64,000 nt of DNA from JBBDIJ01 sp040880485 (GTDB lineage Bacteria > Bacteroidota > Rhodothermia > Balneolales > Balneolaceae), in NCBI GenBank assembly GCA_040880485.1, contig JBBDIJ010000007.1:95770-159769 (forward strand), given 5' to 3'. A model generated the notes under the pieces. The model did not search any database and was not told where the DNA came from. It saw only the letters and a list, made by a program, of their open reading frames with translations. Shown here piece by piece: positions 35,667 through 45,297 of the stretch (the stretch's first letter is position 1; each line of letters starts with the position of its first letter). The position numbers and the translations under genes are program-made.

Positions 35667-37592
35667 ATGGAGTCACGGAATCCGGTTCCCGGGCCTCTGT
35701 TGTCCGGCATACACTCTCCTGATGATCTGAAAAAGTTGAAACCGGTTCAGCTGGAACAGGTATGCAAAGAGCTGAGAGAGTACATTATAGAGAGTGTGTC
35801 GATCTACGGAGGACACTTTGGCGCCAGCCTCGGTGTGATTGAGCTGACGGTGGCCCTTCACTATGTGTACAACACACCGGAGGACCGGCTCGTCTGGGAT
35901 GTGGGACACCAGGCGTATGGACACAAGATTTTGACCGGCCGACGGGAGCAGTTTCATACGAACCGGCGGTACCAGGGGCTCTCCGGTTTTCCGAAACGAA
36001 CCGAGAGTGAGTATGACGCGTTCGGCGTTGGCCATTCGAGTACCTCGATCTCTGCAGCCCTCGGAATGGCTCTGGCACGGGATCTGTCGAAGAGTGAACG
36101 CAAGGTGGTGGCCGTGATTGGAGACGGAGCGATGACGGGCGGTATGGCTTTCGAAGCGATGAACAATGCCGGCGCCCTGAAAAGCGATCTACTGGTGATT
36201 CTGAATGACAACAACATGTCCATCGATCCTAATGTGGGAGCTCTCAAGGAGTACCTTGCGGAGATCACCACAAGCAAGACATTTAACCGGATGAGGGATG
36301 AGATTTACGATCTGCTGGGCCATTTCAAGAGTGCAGGGGATAAAATGCGTTCCGTTGCTTCACGCCTGGAACGGGCGGTAACGGCCGCGATCACTCCGGG
36401 AGCTCTTTTTCAGGCGCTCGGTTTCAAGTACTACGGCCCGGTAGATGGTCACAATGTGGATACCCTCAGAAGGCATCTGGAAGATCTGCGCGCCGTTTCC
36501 GGCCCCAAGCTTCTTCATATTGTAACGGTAAAGGGGAAAGGGTTCGCCCCTGCAGAGAAGGAGCAGACCAAGTGGCATGCACAGAGCAGCCCCTTCGACA
36601 AGATTACCGGTAAATCGCTGGCTCCTGCGGCGAACGGGAAGACGATTCCCAAGTATCAGGACGTATTTGGCGAAGCTCTTGTAGAGCTGGCTACAGAAAA
36701 TGAGAAGATAGTAGGCATCACCCCGGCCATGCCGAGTGGTTCCAGCCTCTGGCCTATGATGAACACATTTCCGGACCGGTCCTTCGATGTGGGTATAGCC
36801 GAGCAGCACGCCGTTACATTTGCAGCCGGGCTTGCCGCAGATGGCCAAATCCCGTTTGCCGCTCTCTACTCGACCTTTCTTCAGCGAGCCTACGATCAGG
36901 TAATTCATGATGTGGCCATTCAGAAACTGCCCGTCATCTTCTGTATAGACCGGGCCGGAGTAGTAGGGGCCGATGGCCCGACTCATCACGGGCTCTTCGA
37001 CATCTCCAGTTTGAGAGCGGTTCCGAATATGGTGGTCGCCTCGCCCCTTCATGAGCAGGATCTGCGTGATTTGATGTATACGGCCAGTCTGAGCAAGGAT
37101 CTCGCCTGGTCCATACGATATCCCCGCGGCAAAGCGACCGGTATGGAGCTTCGAAAGGAGTTTAAAACGGTAGAGATTGGCAAGGGCAGTGTCGTTCGTG
37201 AGGGGGAGAGCGTGGTTCTGCTCAGTTTCGGGCCCATTGGCAATTATGTATTGGAAGTGGCAGAATTGCTGGAAGCCGAAGGTATTCGAATTGGACATTA
37301 CGATATGCGATTTGCCAAACCGGTCGATAAAGAGCTCATCAAAGCAGCCATCACGCGGTACGATCATATCGTGACCCTTGAAGATGGTACCCGAATCGGC
37401 GGATTTGGGTCCGCTGTGGCCGAAGTGGTCGCTGCCAGTACGAACCCGGTGCCGGTCACTATTATGGGGGTTCCGGACAGGGTTGTTGAGCACGGTACCC
37501 AGAGAGAGTTGCACGATGAAGTTGGAATCGGGCCGGAAGGGATTGCCGGACAGGTGCGCAGGGTCATCGGATCGATGGCCAGCACCGGGTAG
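35667..37592 (+). CDS. dxs: 1-deoxy-D-xylulose-5-phosphate synthase
   Basis: The enzyme condenses pyruvate and glyceraldehyde-3-phosphate, the first step of the MEP isoprenoid route, using thiamine diphosphate. The 641-residue chain has VWDVGHQAYGHKILTGRR near 76-93, the ThDP motif VIGDGAMTGGMAFEAMNNAG near 150-170 (GDG then N-N), DRAGVVGADGPTHHGLFD near 430 and FDVGIAEQHAVTFAAGLA near 372. Recruitment of a MEP rather than mevalonate start is typical of this group. xseB precedes it by three bases and queA follows by seven, so the three are likely one operon. Confidence 0.97.
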   Translation: MESRNPVPGPLLSGIHSPDDLKKLKPVQLEQVCKELREYIIESVSIYGGHFGASLGVIELTVALHYVYNTPEDRLVWDVGHQAYGHKILTGRREQFHTNRRYQGLSGFPKRTESEYDAFGVGHSSTSISAALGMALARDLSKSERKVVAVIGDGAMTGGMAFEAMNNAGALKSDLLVILNDNNMSIDPNVGALKEYLAEITTSKTFNRMRDEIYDLLGHFKSAGDKMRSVASRLERAVTAAITPGALFQALGFKYYGPVDGHNVDTLRRHLEDLRAVSGPKLLHIVTVKGKGFAPAEKEQTKWHAQSSPFDKITGKSLAPAANGKTIPKYQDVFGEALVELATENEKIVGITPAMPSGSSLWPMMNTFPDRSFDVGIAEQHAVTFAAGLAADGQIPFAALYSTFLQRAYDQVIHDVAIQKLPVIFCIDRAGVVGADGPTHHGLFDISSLRAVPNMVVASPLHEQDLRDLMYTASLSKDLAWSIRYPRGKATGMELRKEFKTVEIGKGSVVREGESVVLLSFGPIGNYVLEVAELLEAEGIRIGHYDMRFAKPVDKELIKAAITRYDHIVTLEDGTRIGGFGSAVAEVVAASTNPVPVTIMGVPDRVVEHGTQRELHDEVGIGPEGIAGQVRRVIGSMASTG

Positions 37593-37599
37593 GAGAAAG

Positions 37600-38652
37600 A
37601 TGTCAGGAGAGCGTCTCGAAAAAATGGATTCACAGAGCGAGGGAGAGGGCGGGAGCCTTCGGCTGGAGGATTTTAACTACGACCTGCCTGAAGAGCTTAT
37701 TGCACAGAGGCCGGCGGAGCCGCGCGACCACTCTCGCCTGCTGGTTTACAACCGCGCCACCGGCCGTATTTCGGATGACTACTTCTACAACCTTCCGGAC
37801 CATCTTCCAGCCGAAACGACGCTTGTTGCCAATAACAGCCGTGTAGAGAAGTGCAGGCTTCTCTTTGGCGAGGGCCGCTCCGAGATTTTTGTAGCAGAGA
37901 GTATAGACGACAAAAGGATTCGGGCGCTGGTCAGGCCCGGAAAGCGATTCAAAAAAGGGTCCCGGTTTGAACCGGCCCCGGGACTTGAAGCGGAAGTGTT
38001 GGAGGTAGATCCGGACGGAACCCGTACGCTTCGTCTGAACCCGCTCCTGGACGACCCGGCCTGGGACAAATTCAGGGTGACGCCATTCCCCCCCTACATC
38101 CGTCAGGATGAATCTCTGGCAGAACGCTATCAGACCGTCTTCGCACGCCAGAAAGGGAGTAAAGCGGCACCAACGGCCGGGCTTCACTTCACGGATCAGC
38201 TCATCAGGACACTGAAAGAGCGCGGATTCGGATGGACAGAAGTGACTCTTCATGTCGGGCTGGGCACATTTGCACCGGTAAAGACAGAAAGGATCGAGGA
38301 GCATCGGCTGCACAGTGAGTGGTACAGGCTTGGAGAGCAAGCCACAGAGGAGCTGAATGCAGCACGATCTGTTACAGCCGTTGGAACGACCTCTGTGAGG
38401 GTGCTGGAATCTTCAGTTACGGACGGGAGGCGGTTCAACCCGTGCAGCGGAGAGACCGATATCTTTATACGTCCCGGTTACTCCTTTCGTGCGGTAGACC
38501 ACCTGATCACCAACTTCCACCTGCCTGAAAGTACGCTGCTGATGCTTTTGGCTGCCTTTACCGGATATGATGAGATGAAGAAGGTCTACCGTCATGCCAT
38601 CCGGGAGAAGTACCGGTTCTACTCCTTCGGGGACGGGATGCTCATTCTTTAA
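37600..38652 (+). CDS. queA: S-adenosylmethionine:tRNA ribosyltransferase-isomerase
   Basis: QueA transfers the ribosyl part of AdoMet to 7-aminomethyl-deazaguanine in tRNA, making epoxyqueuosine. I start at the ATG at 37600, directly behind AGGAG (37591-37595); a second ATG at 37624 is possible, and an open frame extends further upstream inside dxs but without family residues. The 350-residue chain has YDLPEELIAQRPAEPRDHSRLL, KGSKAAPTAGLHFT near 190 and TFAPVKTERIEEHRLHSEWY near 225, then LITNFHLPESTLLML near 300. It closes the xseB-dxs-queA operon. Confidence 0.95.
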   Translation: MSGERLEKMDSQSEGEGGSLRLEDFNYDLPEELIAQRPAEPRDHSRLLVYNRATGRISDDYFYNLPDHLPAETTLVANNSRVEKCRLLFGEGRSEIFVAESIDDKRIRALVRPGKRFKKGSRFEPAPGLEAEVLEVDPDGTRTLRLNPLLDDPAWDKFRVTPFPPYIRQDESLAERYQTVFARQKGSKAAPTAGLHFTDQLIRTLKERGFGWTEVTLHVGLGTFAPVKTERIEEHRLHSEWYRLGEQATEELNAARSVTAVGTTSVRVLESSVTDGRRFNPCSGETDIFIRPGYSFRAVDHLITNFHLPESTLLMLLAAFTGYDEMKKVYRHAIREKYRFYSFGDGMLIL

Positions 38653-38689
38653 TCTGTCCGATGCAGATATCGGGTACAGATTTCGTGGC

Positions 38690-38920
38690 TCAGGTGTTTA
38701 ACTCTTCGCTTTCGCTATCCCGATCTGCCTCATGATTTTTCCTGTAGGCCTGTGTGATCTTCAGGTTCATGTGGCGCCGGTAGTTCTCATATTCATACCG
38801 GCTCACCTCAAAAGAGGAGTGATACGTTCCATCGTTGCACTCTACTGTGAGCCTGTCAGGTTTGTCGGACTCACTGACCGATACTTGGATCTGCCCCAGC
38901 TTGTATGCGTCTGTACTCAT
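38690..38920 (-). CDS. Small hypothetical protein downstream of the thioredoxin-like gene
   Basis: I use an inner ATG at 38918-38920 giving 76 residues (MSTDAYKLGQIQVSVSESDK); a start at 38953 would add 11 residues and overlap the thioredoxin-like gene by 23 bases. The product is polar, without signal or membrane segment, with CNDGTYHSSFEVSRYEYENYRRHMNLKITQAY in the middle, which suggests a small beta-sheet followed by a helix. I do not recognise the family. It is probably co-transcribed with the upstream gene. Confidence 0.5.
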   Translation of the reverse strand: MSTDAYKLGQIQVSVSESDKPDRLTVECNDGTYHSSFEVSRYEYENYRRHMNLKITQAYRKNHEADRDSESEELNT

Positions 38921-38930
38921 CGAAACCCGG

Positions 38931-39404
38931 TCAGTTTTGGGAAAGCGCGTCACTCATGAAACGGTTCAGATCACTGGTTCCCATGAACCCCCGGCGCTGG
39001 CTGATTACCTGGCCCTCGGAGTCCATAATGACCGTAAACGGGTAGGCAGACACACCCAACATGGAGGCGAATTCGCTGGAGGGCATCTCGCTGCCTCTGT
39101 AGATGAGTGGCGTTTCGGCACGCCCGTTTATCTTCACCGGATGAAAAGAGCGATCCAGCATTGCCCGTACCGATTCGGCCGGATAGACTTCCCGATCCAT
39201 CTGACGACAGAAGCGGCAGCCAACCTCATAGATATCGATCAGAATCAACCGATCGTCCACGGATGCGCTCTCCATAGCGTTCTCCAGAGACACCCAATCC
39301 GGGGCATTCTCTATCTCTCCTGGTGTGATCTGATCGAAGGAGAAGTAGATAAAGATGGAAATAAAGAGGGCGATCAGGAGCCCAACCGTCCATGATCTCT
39401 TCAT
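38931..39404 (-). CDS. Membrane-anchored thioredoxin-fold protein
   Basis: The 157-residue product starts with an uncleaved-looking hydrophobic segment (WTVGLLIALFISIFIYFSF, about residues 4-22). A thioredoxin-like domain follows with an active-site C-x-x-C, YEVGCRFCRQMDREVY near 59-74, and the cis-Pro loop GVSAYPFTVIMDSEG near 115. The domain would face the periplasm. It resembles DUF255/SoxW-like disulphide reductants. A function in envelope redox control is inferred. It diverges from nothing close; the hydrolase gene downstream on the same strand lies 71 bases before its start. Confidence 0.82.
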   Translation of the reverse strand: MKRSWTVGLLIALFISIFIYFSFDQITPGEIENAPDWVSLENAMESASVDDRLILIDIYEVGCRFCRQMDREVYPAESVRAMLDRSFHPVKINGRAETPLIYRGSEMPSSEFASMLGVSAYPFTVIMDSEGQVISQRRGFMGTSDLNRFMSDALSQN

Positions 39405-39475
39405 AATGTGCCGGTTATACGATTAACTCAGGCCTGGATGAACCCCAAAATTACATCATTTTTGTCGATTCGCCA

Positions 39476-40498
39476 TCACTGTTCCCCCCAGAATCTCTCC
39501 CAGAGGGCGCGACGGCTGTCGATGTTGGCATTGAGAATCGGGATGGCCCTGTCGAAATCGACCACCTGGGTAGAGTCCTCATTAAAAAGAAGCCGATTGC
39601 TCCAAATGTAGTTCCCCTGCTCTGAAAGCCAGAAATCACTTCGACCGAAACGAATATCGTGCAGGTAGAGTCCATCCTCTCTCTCCTCCATCATGTAGTA
39701 CCCCATCGTGAACCATTTCAGGACGTCAACCGGCCGGTCGCCAAGAAAGGGGTCAAGCAGGTGGCTCTGTTTGGCGAGCCCCTGGAATTGCAGATGCTCA
39801 TCTTTGTCAAAAAGGGAGTAGGTGCTGGCATATAGCGAATCGTTGCGCTCTACATACCCCTTCCACATGACGGTGGAGAAGGGGCCCGGCATGGTCTTTA
39901 CTCTCTCAAATGAGCCGTACTGATCGTGAAAGGAGTCCTCGAAAACACGATCTACATGGGCCTTGACACCAAATCCCCAGATCAGATAGAGCGCGCCCAG
40001 CGTGAGGCCGATCCGGTTCGGCCAGGGCTGAAGCCAGTTCGAACGGCGCTGAAACAGAGTAATAACGAGGCCTGCAATCAGTGGAAACGTGAAAAAGGGA
40101 TCGATGATGAACATCGTATCGGTGGTCAGGGTGGCCCTGCTAAACGGCTCCAGGATCTGGGTTCCGTAACTGGTTGTCAGGTCTATGCCAACGTGCGAAA
40201 GCAGCGACCAGAACGAGAGCCAGGCCCAGGCGGTCCAGCCCGGCTCCTCTGTTTTGTGCCATCGGTATATAAGCCAACCGAGAATCGGTGAGGCGGCAAA
40301 GGCGAAAAAGAGCGAGTGAGTGAAGCCGCGGTGCAGCACGAGCTGGTTTGCAGAGTCCAGAATTGGGTTCAACAGAACATCCAGGTCGGGCAGAGTGCAG
40401 ATGGCTGCGCCCCATAGCGCACCCTTGTAGCCTGTGCGGTGGCCAAGATACGCCTCCCCGATGGCTGCTCCGGCAACAATGTGGGTAATAGAATCCAT
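39476..40498 (-). CDS. YbcI/YdjM-type membrane metal-dependent hydrolase
   Basis: The 340-residue product begins MDSITHIVAGAAIGEAYLG and has the family signature of early His and Asp residues: LPDLDVLL near 37-44, HRGFTHSLFFA near 56-66 and LSHVGIDLTTSYG near 100-112. Four to five helices cover the first half. The second half is soluble and about 150 residues long, with several Trp/Tyr and acidic residues, and is longer than in the E. coli relatives. The LexA-regulated YdjM family is related. Substrate is unknown. It is followed upstream by 235 bases before the efflux operon. Confidence 0.8.
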   Translation of the reverse strand: MDSITHIVAGAAIGEAYLGHRTGYKGALWGAAICTLPDLDVLLNPILDSANQLVLHRGFTHSLFFAFAASPILGWLIYRWHKTEEPGWTAWAWLSFWSLLSHVGIDLTTSYGTQILEPFSRATLTTDTMFIIDPFFTFPLIAGLVITLFQRRSNWLQPWPNRIGLTLGALYLIWGFGVKAHVDRVFEDSFHDQYGSFERVKTMPGPFSTVMWKGYVERNDSLYASTYSLFDKDEHLQFQGLAKQSHLLDPFLGDRPVDVLKWFTMGYYMMEEREDGLYLHDIRFGRSDFWLSEQGNYIWSNRLLFNEDSTQVVDFDRAIPILNANIDSRRALWERFWGEQ

Positions 40499-40733
40499 GG
40501 TTGAGAATCTCTCTTCAAGATATTACAGTTTGCCTGTATCGAATTGGACTGCTGAAACGGTGCGGGCCGGCCTCTTCATATACGGTGCATTTAAAATTCT
40601 TTAACATCTTGTTCTGAATGAATTGACGATCATTTAGCGTTATCTTGAACTGACAGGGTATTTCACGCTTCTCTTATTCAGGATCAGGTATTGGAAGCAA
40701 TTACATTTAATATACAAGAGTTTCAGGAAGTCG

Positions 40734-42038
40734 ATGAAGTACAGATGTAACTATCTCTCTCCTCTGGCCATTTTTTCATTTTCGCTTCTCCTCTGGGGAT
40801 GCGGCAATAGTGAAGAGGGTGGTAATACCGGGAATTTCGGAACCATTCCGGCGGTGGAAGCGGTTCAGGCCCAGTTTGGTGCTCTCCCACTGGAAGAGCG
40901 GTTGAGTGGTATTACGCGTGCCTCTAACCAGGTAGAGATCTATCCCAGAATTACCGCGCCGGTAGAAGAGGTGATGGTTCGGAACGGAGATTATGTAGAG
41001 AGTGGTGCTCCTCTTATTCGTCTCGAAGATCGTGAATACAGCGAGCGCTTGCAGCAGGCAGAGGCCAACCTGAGAGTAAACGAAGCCCGTGCCCGCCAAT
41101 CGGAGACCCGTCTGAATGAAGTCCGCAATTTTTTGGATCGTCAGGAGACCCTGTACAGCAGGGACCTTCTCAGCGATGCTGATATTGAACAGGCGCGGGC
41201 TCAGGTGATGTCGGCCGAGGCAGATTATGAACTGGCACTGGCCCAGGTCGATCAGGCACATTCCCAGATGTCGGAGCAGCGAGACCTTCTGGACCGTACC
41301 GTCATACGTGCTCCTATTTCTGGAACTGTGGGACAGCGCAATGCGGAGGCAGGGATGCAGGTGAATGCCAACTCCCGCCTCTTCGTCATTGGAGATCTGA
41401 CCCACTCAACGATTCGTGTGAATCTGACCGAGAACATGCTTGGCTATATCGAAACCGGCCAAACCGTTCGCATCTTTTCCGAAAACCTGGGAGATACTCT
41501 TCTATATAGCGAGGTTTCGAGAATCTCTCCCTTCCTCACATCCGGCAGTTTTAGCACCGAAGCGGAGATCGATATCGCGAATGAGGAAGGGTTGTTGCTG
41601 CCCGGCATGTTCGTGACGGTAGATGTCCTCTATGGAGAGACCAGCCAGGCCACTCTCGTTCCATTGAGTGCTATTTTCAGGCATCCGCGAACCGGTGTAC
41701 AGGGCATCTATGTAGCCAACGGATATGGAGTAGAGACGGAGCCGATTACCGAGGTGGATGCCGGTAACCCGCCTCCCCTCAGTGAACCGACTTCACTCGA
41801 ATTTCGGGAGATTGAGGTGGTGGCCAGGGGAAGGGAAGCAGCCGGTGTGGCTGGTATCAACAGTGGCGATTGGGTGGTAACTGTTGGGCAGAGCCTGCTC
41901 ATCGGGTCGGCCGATGATCAGGATCCGCAGGCTCGAATCCGGGCTGCATCGTGGGACCGAATCATGGAAATGCAGCGCATGCAGCCTGAAGACCTTCTGG
42001 AGCGGATTATGGGAGAGGACGTATCGAGCGGAATATGA
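40734..42038 (+). CDS. RND efflux pump periplasmic adaptor (membrane fusion protein), lipoprotein
   Basis: The adaptor links an inner-membrane RND pump to an outer-membrane channel. The 434-residue product has a lipobox (LLLWGC, Cys near residue 23). The barrel-sandwich/lipoyl part IYPRITAPVEEVMVRNGDYVESGAPLIRLEDREY lies near 68-100, a long coiled-coil hairpin at about 100-185 (QQAEANLRVNEARARQ, then VMSAEADYELALAQVDQ), and the second lipoyl half follows at VIRAPISGTVGQRNAEAGMQV. A beta-barrel and C-terminal domain end the chain. Its stop overlaps the mini-frame leading into the pump gene. Confidence 0.92.
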   Translation: MKYRCNYLSPLAIFSFSLLLWGCGNSEEGGNTGNFGTIPAVEAVQAQFGALPLEERLSGITRASNQVEIYPRITAPVEEVMVRNGDYVESGAPLIRLEDREYSERLQQAEANLRVNEARARQSETRLNEVRNFLDRQETLYSRDLLSDADIEQARAQVMSAEADYELALAQVDQAHSQMSEQRDLLDRTVIRAPISGTVGQRNAEAGMQVNANSRLFVIGDLTHSTIRVNLTENMLGYIETGQTVRIFSENLGDTLLYSEVSRISPFLTSGSFSTEAEIDIANEEGLLLPGMFVTVDVLYGETSQATLVPLSAIFRHPRTGVQGIYVANGYGVETEPITEVDAGNPPPLSEPTSLEFREIEVVARGREAAGVAGINSGDWVVTVGQSLLIGSADDQDPQARIRAASWDRIMEMQRMQPEDLLERIMGEDVSSGI

Positions 42039-42085
42039 AACAGAAACAGGGTACCAGGATTATGAGGATTCGGATATGGGATTAA
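42035..42085 (+). CDS. Possible 16-codon coupling frame between adaptor and pump genes
   Basis: An ATG overlaps the adaptor stop (ATGA). It opens a 16-residue frame (MKQKQGTRIMRIRIWD) whose TAA lies inside the first codons of the pump gene, ten bases past its ATG. The reading frame differs from both neighbours. This arrangement could carry ribosomes from the adaptor into the pump start. Translation is unproven, and the peptide shows no conserved motif. Confidence 0.25.
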   Translation: MKQKQGTRIMRIRIWD

Positions 42086-45000
42086 CATCAACTGCGGTAA
42101 AGAGGCCCATCGCCACATCGATGGTCTACCTCATTGTGATTACATTGGGAATCGTCGGTTTCCGGTATCTACCAGTCGATCTCCTGCCCCCTATTGACTT
42201 CCCCCGACTCTCGATAAATATCGATTACCCCAATGTGGGGCCTGAGGAGATCGAGAACCTGATCACTGAGCCCATTGAAAATGCCATTGCCGGGGTGGCT
42301 CATCTGGAGGAGGTGCGATCGAACTCTTCGGATGGTAACAGCCGCGTCTCCCTCACTTTTGTGCAGGGTGTGAACCTGGATGAAGCAGCGAATGATGTAC
42401 GGGCAGCACTGGACAGGGTGCGCCGCAGCCTTCCCGATGAGGTAGATGCTCCGCGCATCTGGAAGTTTGACCCGAACGACTTCCCGATTGCGATAATTGC
42501 CGCCCGCTCTACCCGTCCACTGGACGAACTCACTCAGACCCTCGAGAGAGATATTTCTAAAAATCTTGAACAGATCCCCGGAGTTGGCTCGATTGATGTC
42601 TGGGGCGGGGTCTATCGGGAGATTCGTGTGAACCTGAAGCGAGACCGTCTGAGTGCGAGTGGCCAGTCGGCTATTCAGGTTCAAAACGCCATTGCAGCGG
42701 AGAATCAGACCATGCCCGGCGGCAACGTAAGGGATGGCCTGAATCAGCTCTACGTCCGGACACTTGGCGAGTATACTTCGGTAGATCAGATTGCCAATAC
42801 GATTATAACCCGTGTAAACGGCCAGCCAATCCGGGTGCAGGATGTGGCAGAAGTAGTGGATACATACGAAGATCTCGGGCGCACGGTTCATATAGATGAC
42901 GAGCCGATGATTCGCCTCGGAATCCGAAAGCAGACCGGAGCCAACACGGTGGCGGTATCGCGCGATATTAAGAGAGAGATCGAGCGAATCAATAGCGACA
43001 GGAGCGATTTGAAGCTGGTTCTGGTATCCGACCAGAGCGAATTTATCCAGAACTCGATCGACAATGTACAGCAGTCTGCCATGTGGGGTGGTATTCTGGC
43101 CATTCTTGTTCTCTACATCTTCCTGCGAAACGGTTCCACCACCTTCATCATCGCCCTTTCGATCCCCATTTCTATCATAGCCACCTTTGGGCTGCTCTAC
43201 TTCAGCGACCTGACATTGAACCAGATGAGTTTCGGCGGCCTTGCCCTGGGAGTCGGCCTGATTGTAGATAACGCCATTGTGGTGCTCGAGAACATAGTGC
43301 GCTTGCGAAGCCAGGGAAAGAATCGCAAGGAGAGTTCGCTTACCGGAACCAGGGAGGTGGGCGGTGCCATCGTGGCCTCTACTCTCACCACTTCGGTTAT
43401 TTTTCTGCCGGTGGTCTTCATGCAGACCATCACCGGTACGCTTTTTCAGGAACTTGCGCTGGTCATTGTATTCGCCCTGATCTGTTCACTTGTTGTGGCA
43501 CTCACGCTTGTACCGATGCTGGCCAGTCGTTTTATGACCATCCGTCCCGATTCGGAACTGGAAGAGGGGGACAAAGGGTGGTTTCAGCGGCACTTTGAAC
43601 GGACCGAAGAGAGATACTCCAACCTGCTCAGGACATCGATTCGCCGGAAGTATTTTGTTTACGGTGCGGCCTCCCTGCTCATCGTCGGCTGTATCTTTAC
43701 GTGGCAGTTAATCCCGATGGAGCTGGCCCCGCAGACGGAAGCGGATGATATCAGTGTCGATTTCCGACTGGCGGAGGGCCTGAACATCGCCATCGCCGAT
43801 CAATATATGGAGGAACTGGAGACCCGTGTGAGGGCGATGCTTCCCATGGATCAGGTTCGCCATGTGGTTACCGATGTACGCAGTGGCCGGGCCAGTATGA
43901 ATATTACACTGGTAGATGTAGGAGATAGAACGGTGAACTCATTTGATCTGGCCGACGAAATCCGTTCCGGAGTGGAGGGGCTGGTTCCCGGAGGGTCGGT
44001 GCGTGTTCAGGCGCAGTCGGGTCTCTGGATTCTGCGCCGCATTTTTGGTGGCGGTGGAGACGGAGACGAGGAGATCCAGATCGAACTCAGAGGGCATGAT
44101 CTGGACATGGCCGACCAAATTGCCGACGAAATCCGCCGGCGCCTGGAGAGAATTTCGGAAATCCGGGGTGTGGAGTCCGACCGGCAGGAGGGGCGGCCGG
44201 AACAGAATATCGTTTTCGACCGGGAGCGAATCTCCGAACTGGGGCTCACGATTCGGGAAGTGGCCCAGGCAATTCAGACCAACGTGGGCGGAAGCCGCGC
44301 GGGCATGTATCGTGAGGGGGGAGACGAGTTTCCCATCATGGTGCGGCTCAGGTCCCAGGACCGAATGAGCACACTCGATCTGGATAATATCTCTGTGGTT
44401 TCGGCATCGGGGCAGGTGACTCCGGTTTCGGCCGTCATACAACATCGGGACGGCAGAGGGCCAGTGGCCATAGACCGGGTGAACGGGCAGCGTGTGACAC
44501 GAATCTCTGCCAACCTGGAGGGTGGGGTGCCACTTGGCGACGCCATGAGCAGGGTTGAAGCCGAACTGGCTGATCTGCAGCTCCCGCCCGGATTTGCACT
44601 CCGCTACGGGGGCGAGTATGAAGAGCAGAAGCAGGCCCAGGCCGACTTCATCATGTCGGTCATCATGGCCTTCATCCTGATCTATATGGTTATGGCGGCC
44701 CAGTTCGAACGGTTTATCGATCCACTGATCGTCATGTTTGCCGTACCTATGGCAGTGGTAGGGGTCATACCGACCATGCTGTTGACGGGAACCACACTGA
44801 ATATGCAGAGCATCATGGGGCTCATCATGCTCATCGGTATTGTGGTGAACAACGCGATTGTATTGGTCGACTACATCAACCTGCTGCGCAGGGAGAGAGG
44901 CCTGCCGGTCTACGACGCGGTAGTAGAAGCGGGTAAACTGAGACTCCGGCCTATTCTCATGACCACACTGACCACCATCCTGGGACTACTTCCCCTCTCG

Positions 45001-45204
45001 TTCGGGTGGGGCGCCGGAGGAGAGATCCAGGCCTCTTTGGCAAGAGTGGTGATTGGCGGCCTGGCAGCCTCGACCCTCATTACACTGGTCCTGATTCCGG
45101 TGATCTATATTACGGTGCACGGCATCCGCGTCTGGGCCGATGAGAATATTTTCGACAGGATTGGCGGTTCCACACAGGTCACCCCCGCACTGGACGCGGA
45201 GTAG
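42076..45204 (+). CDS. RND-family (HAE1-like) efflux transporter permease
   Basis: I start at the ATG at 42076: GAGGA lies seven bases upstream, and MGLTSTAVKRPIATSMVYL is the usual family N-terminus, whereas an open frame upstream overlaps the adaptor. The 1042-residue product has twelve predicted helices in two repeats with large periplasmic loops. The proton-relay motif in helix 4 is LGVGLIVDNAIVVLEN, with D398 followed by Asn399 rather than a second Asp. Repeat 2 has QSIMGLIMLIGIVVNNAIVLVDYIN. It exports drugs or lipophilic compounds in concert with the adaptor; no outer-membrane channel gene is adjacent. Confidence 0.93.
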   Translation: MGLTSTAVKRPIATSMVYLIVITLGIVGFRYLPVDLLPPIDFPRLSINIDYPNVGPEEIENLITEPIENAIAGVAHLEEVRSNSSDGNSRVSLTFVQGVNLDEAANDVRAALDRVRRSLPDEVDAPRIWKFDPNDFPIAIIAARSTRPLDELTQTLERDISKNLEQIPGVGSIDVWGGVYREIRVNLKRDRLSASGQSAIQVQNAIAAENQTMPGGNVRDGLNQLYVRTLGEYTSVDQIANTIITRVNGQPIRVQDVAEVVDTYEDLGRTVHIDDEPMIRLGIRKQTGANTVAVSRDIKREIERINSDRSDLKLVLVSDQSEFIQNSIDNVQQSAMWGGILAILVLYIFLRNGSTTFIIALSIPISIIATFGLLYFSDLTLNQMSFGGLALGVGLIVDNAIVVLENIVRLRSQGKNRKESSLTGTREVGGAIVASTLTTSVIFLPVVFMQTITGTLFQELALVIVFALICSLVVALTLVPMLASRFMTIRPDSELEEGDKGWFQRHFERTEERYSNLLRTSIRRKYFVYGAASLLIVGCIFTWQLIPMELAPQTEADDISVDFRLAEGLNIAIADQYMEELETRVRAMLPMDQVRHVVTDVRSGRASMNITLVDVGDRTVNSFDLADEIRSGVEGLVPGGSVRVQAQSGLWILRRIFGGGGDGDEEIQIELRGHDLDMADQIADEIRRRLERISEIRGVESDRQEGRPEQNIVFDRERISELGLTIREVAQAIQTNVGGSRAGMYREGGDEFPIMVRLRSQDRMSTLDLDNISVVSASGQVTPVSAVIQHRDGRGPVAIDRVNGQRVTRISANLEGGVPLGDAMSRVEAELADLQLPPGFALRYGGEYEEQKQAQADFIMSVIMAFILIYMVMAAQFERFIDPLIVMFAVPMAVVGVIPTMLLTGTTLNMQSIMGLIMLIGIVVNNAIVLVDYINLLRRERGLPVYDAVVEAGKLRLRPILMTTLTTILGLLPLSFGWGAGGEIQASLARVVIGGLAASTLITLVLIPVIYITVHGIRVWADENIFDRIGGSTQVTPALDAE

Positions 45205-45297
45205 AGCAGCCCCTTTCACCTTTCCCCGGATTTTCCTTATTTCCGTGCGGAACCGGGAATCGTTTCGTATGTAGATAGAAAAAGCAGAGACAAAGAG

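Noticed and set aside
38654..38679. Hairpin CTGTCCGAT/ATCGGGTACAG between convergent queA and the small gene
   Set aside because: It contains a two-base bulge and lacks a T-tract, so I did not list it as a terminator.
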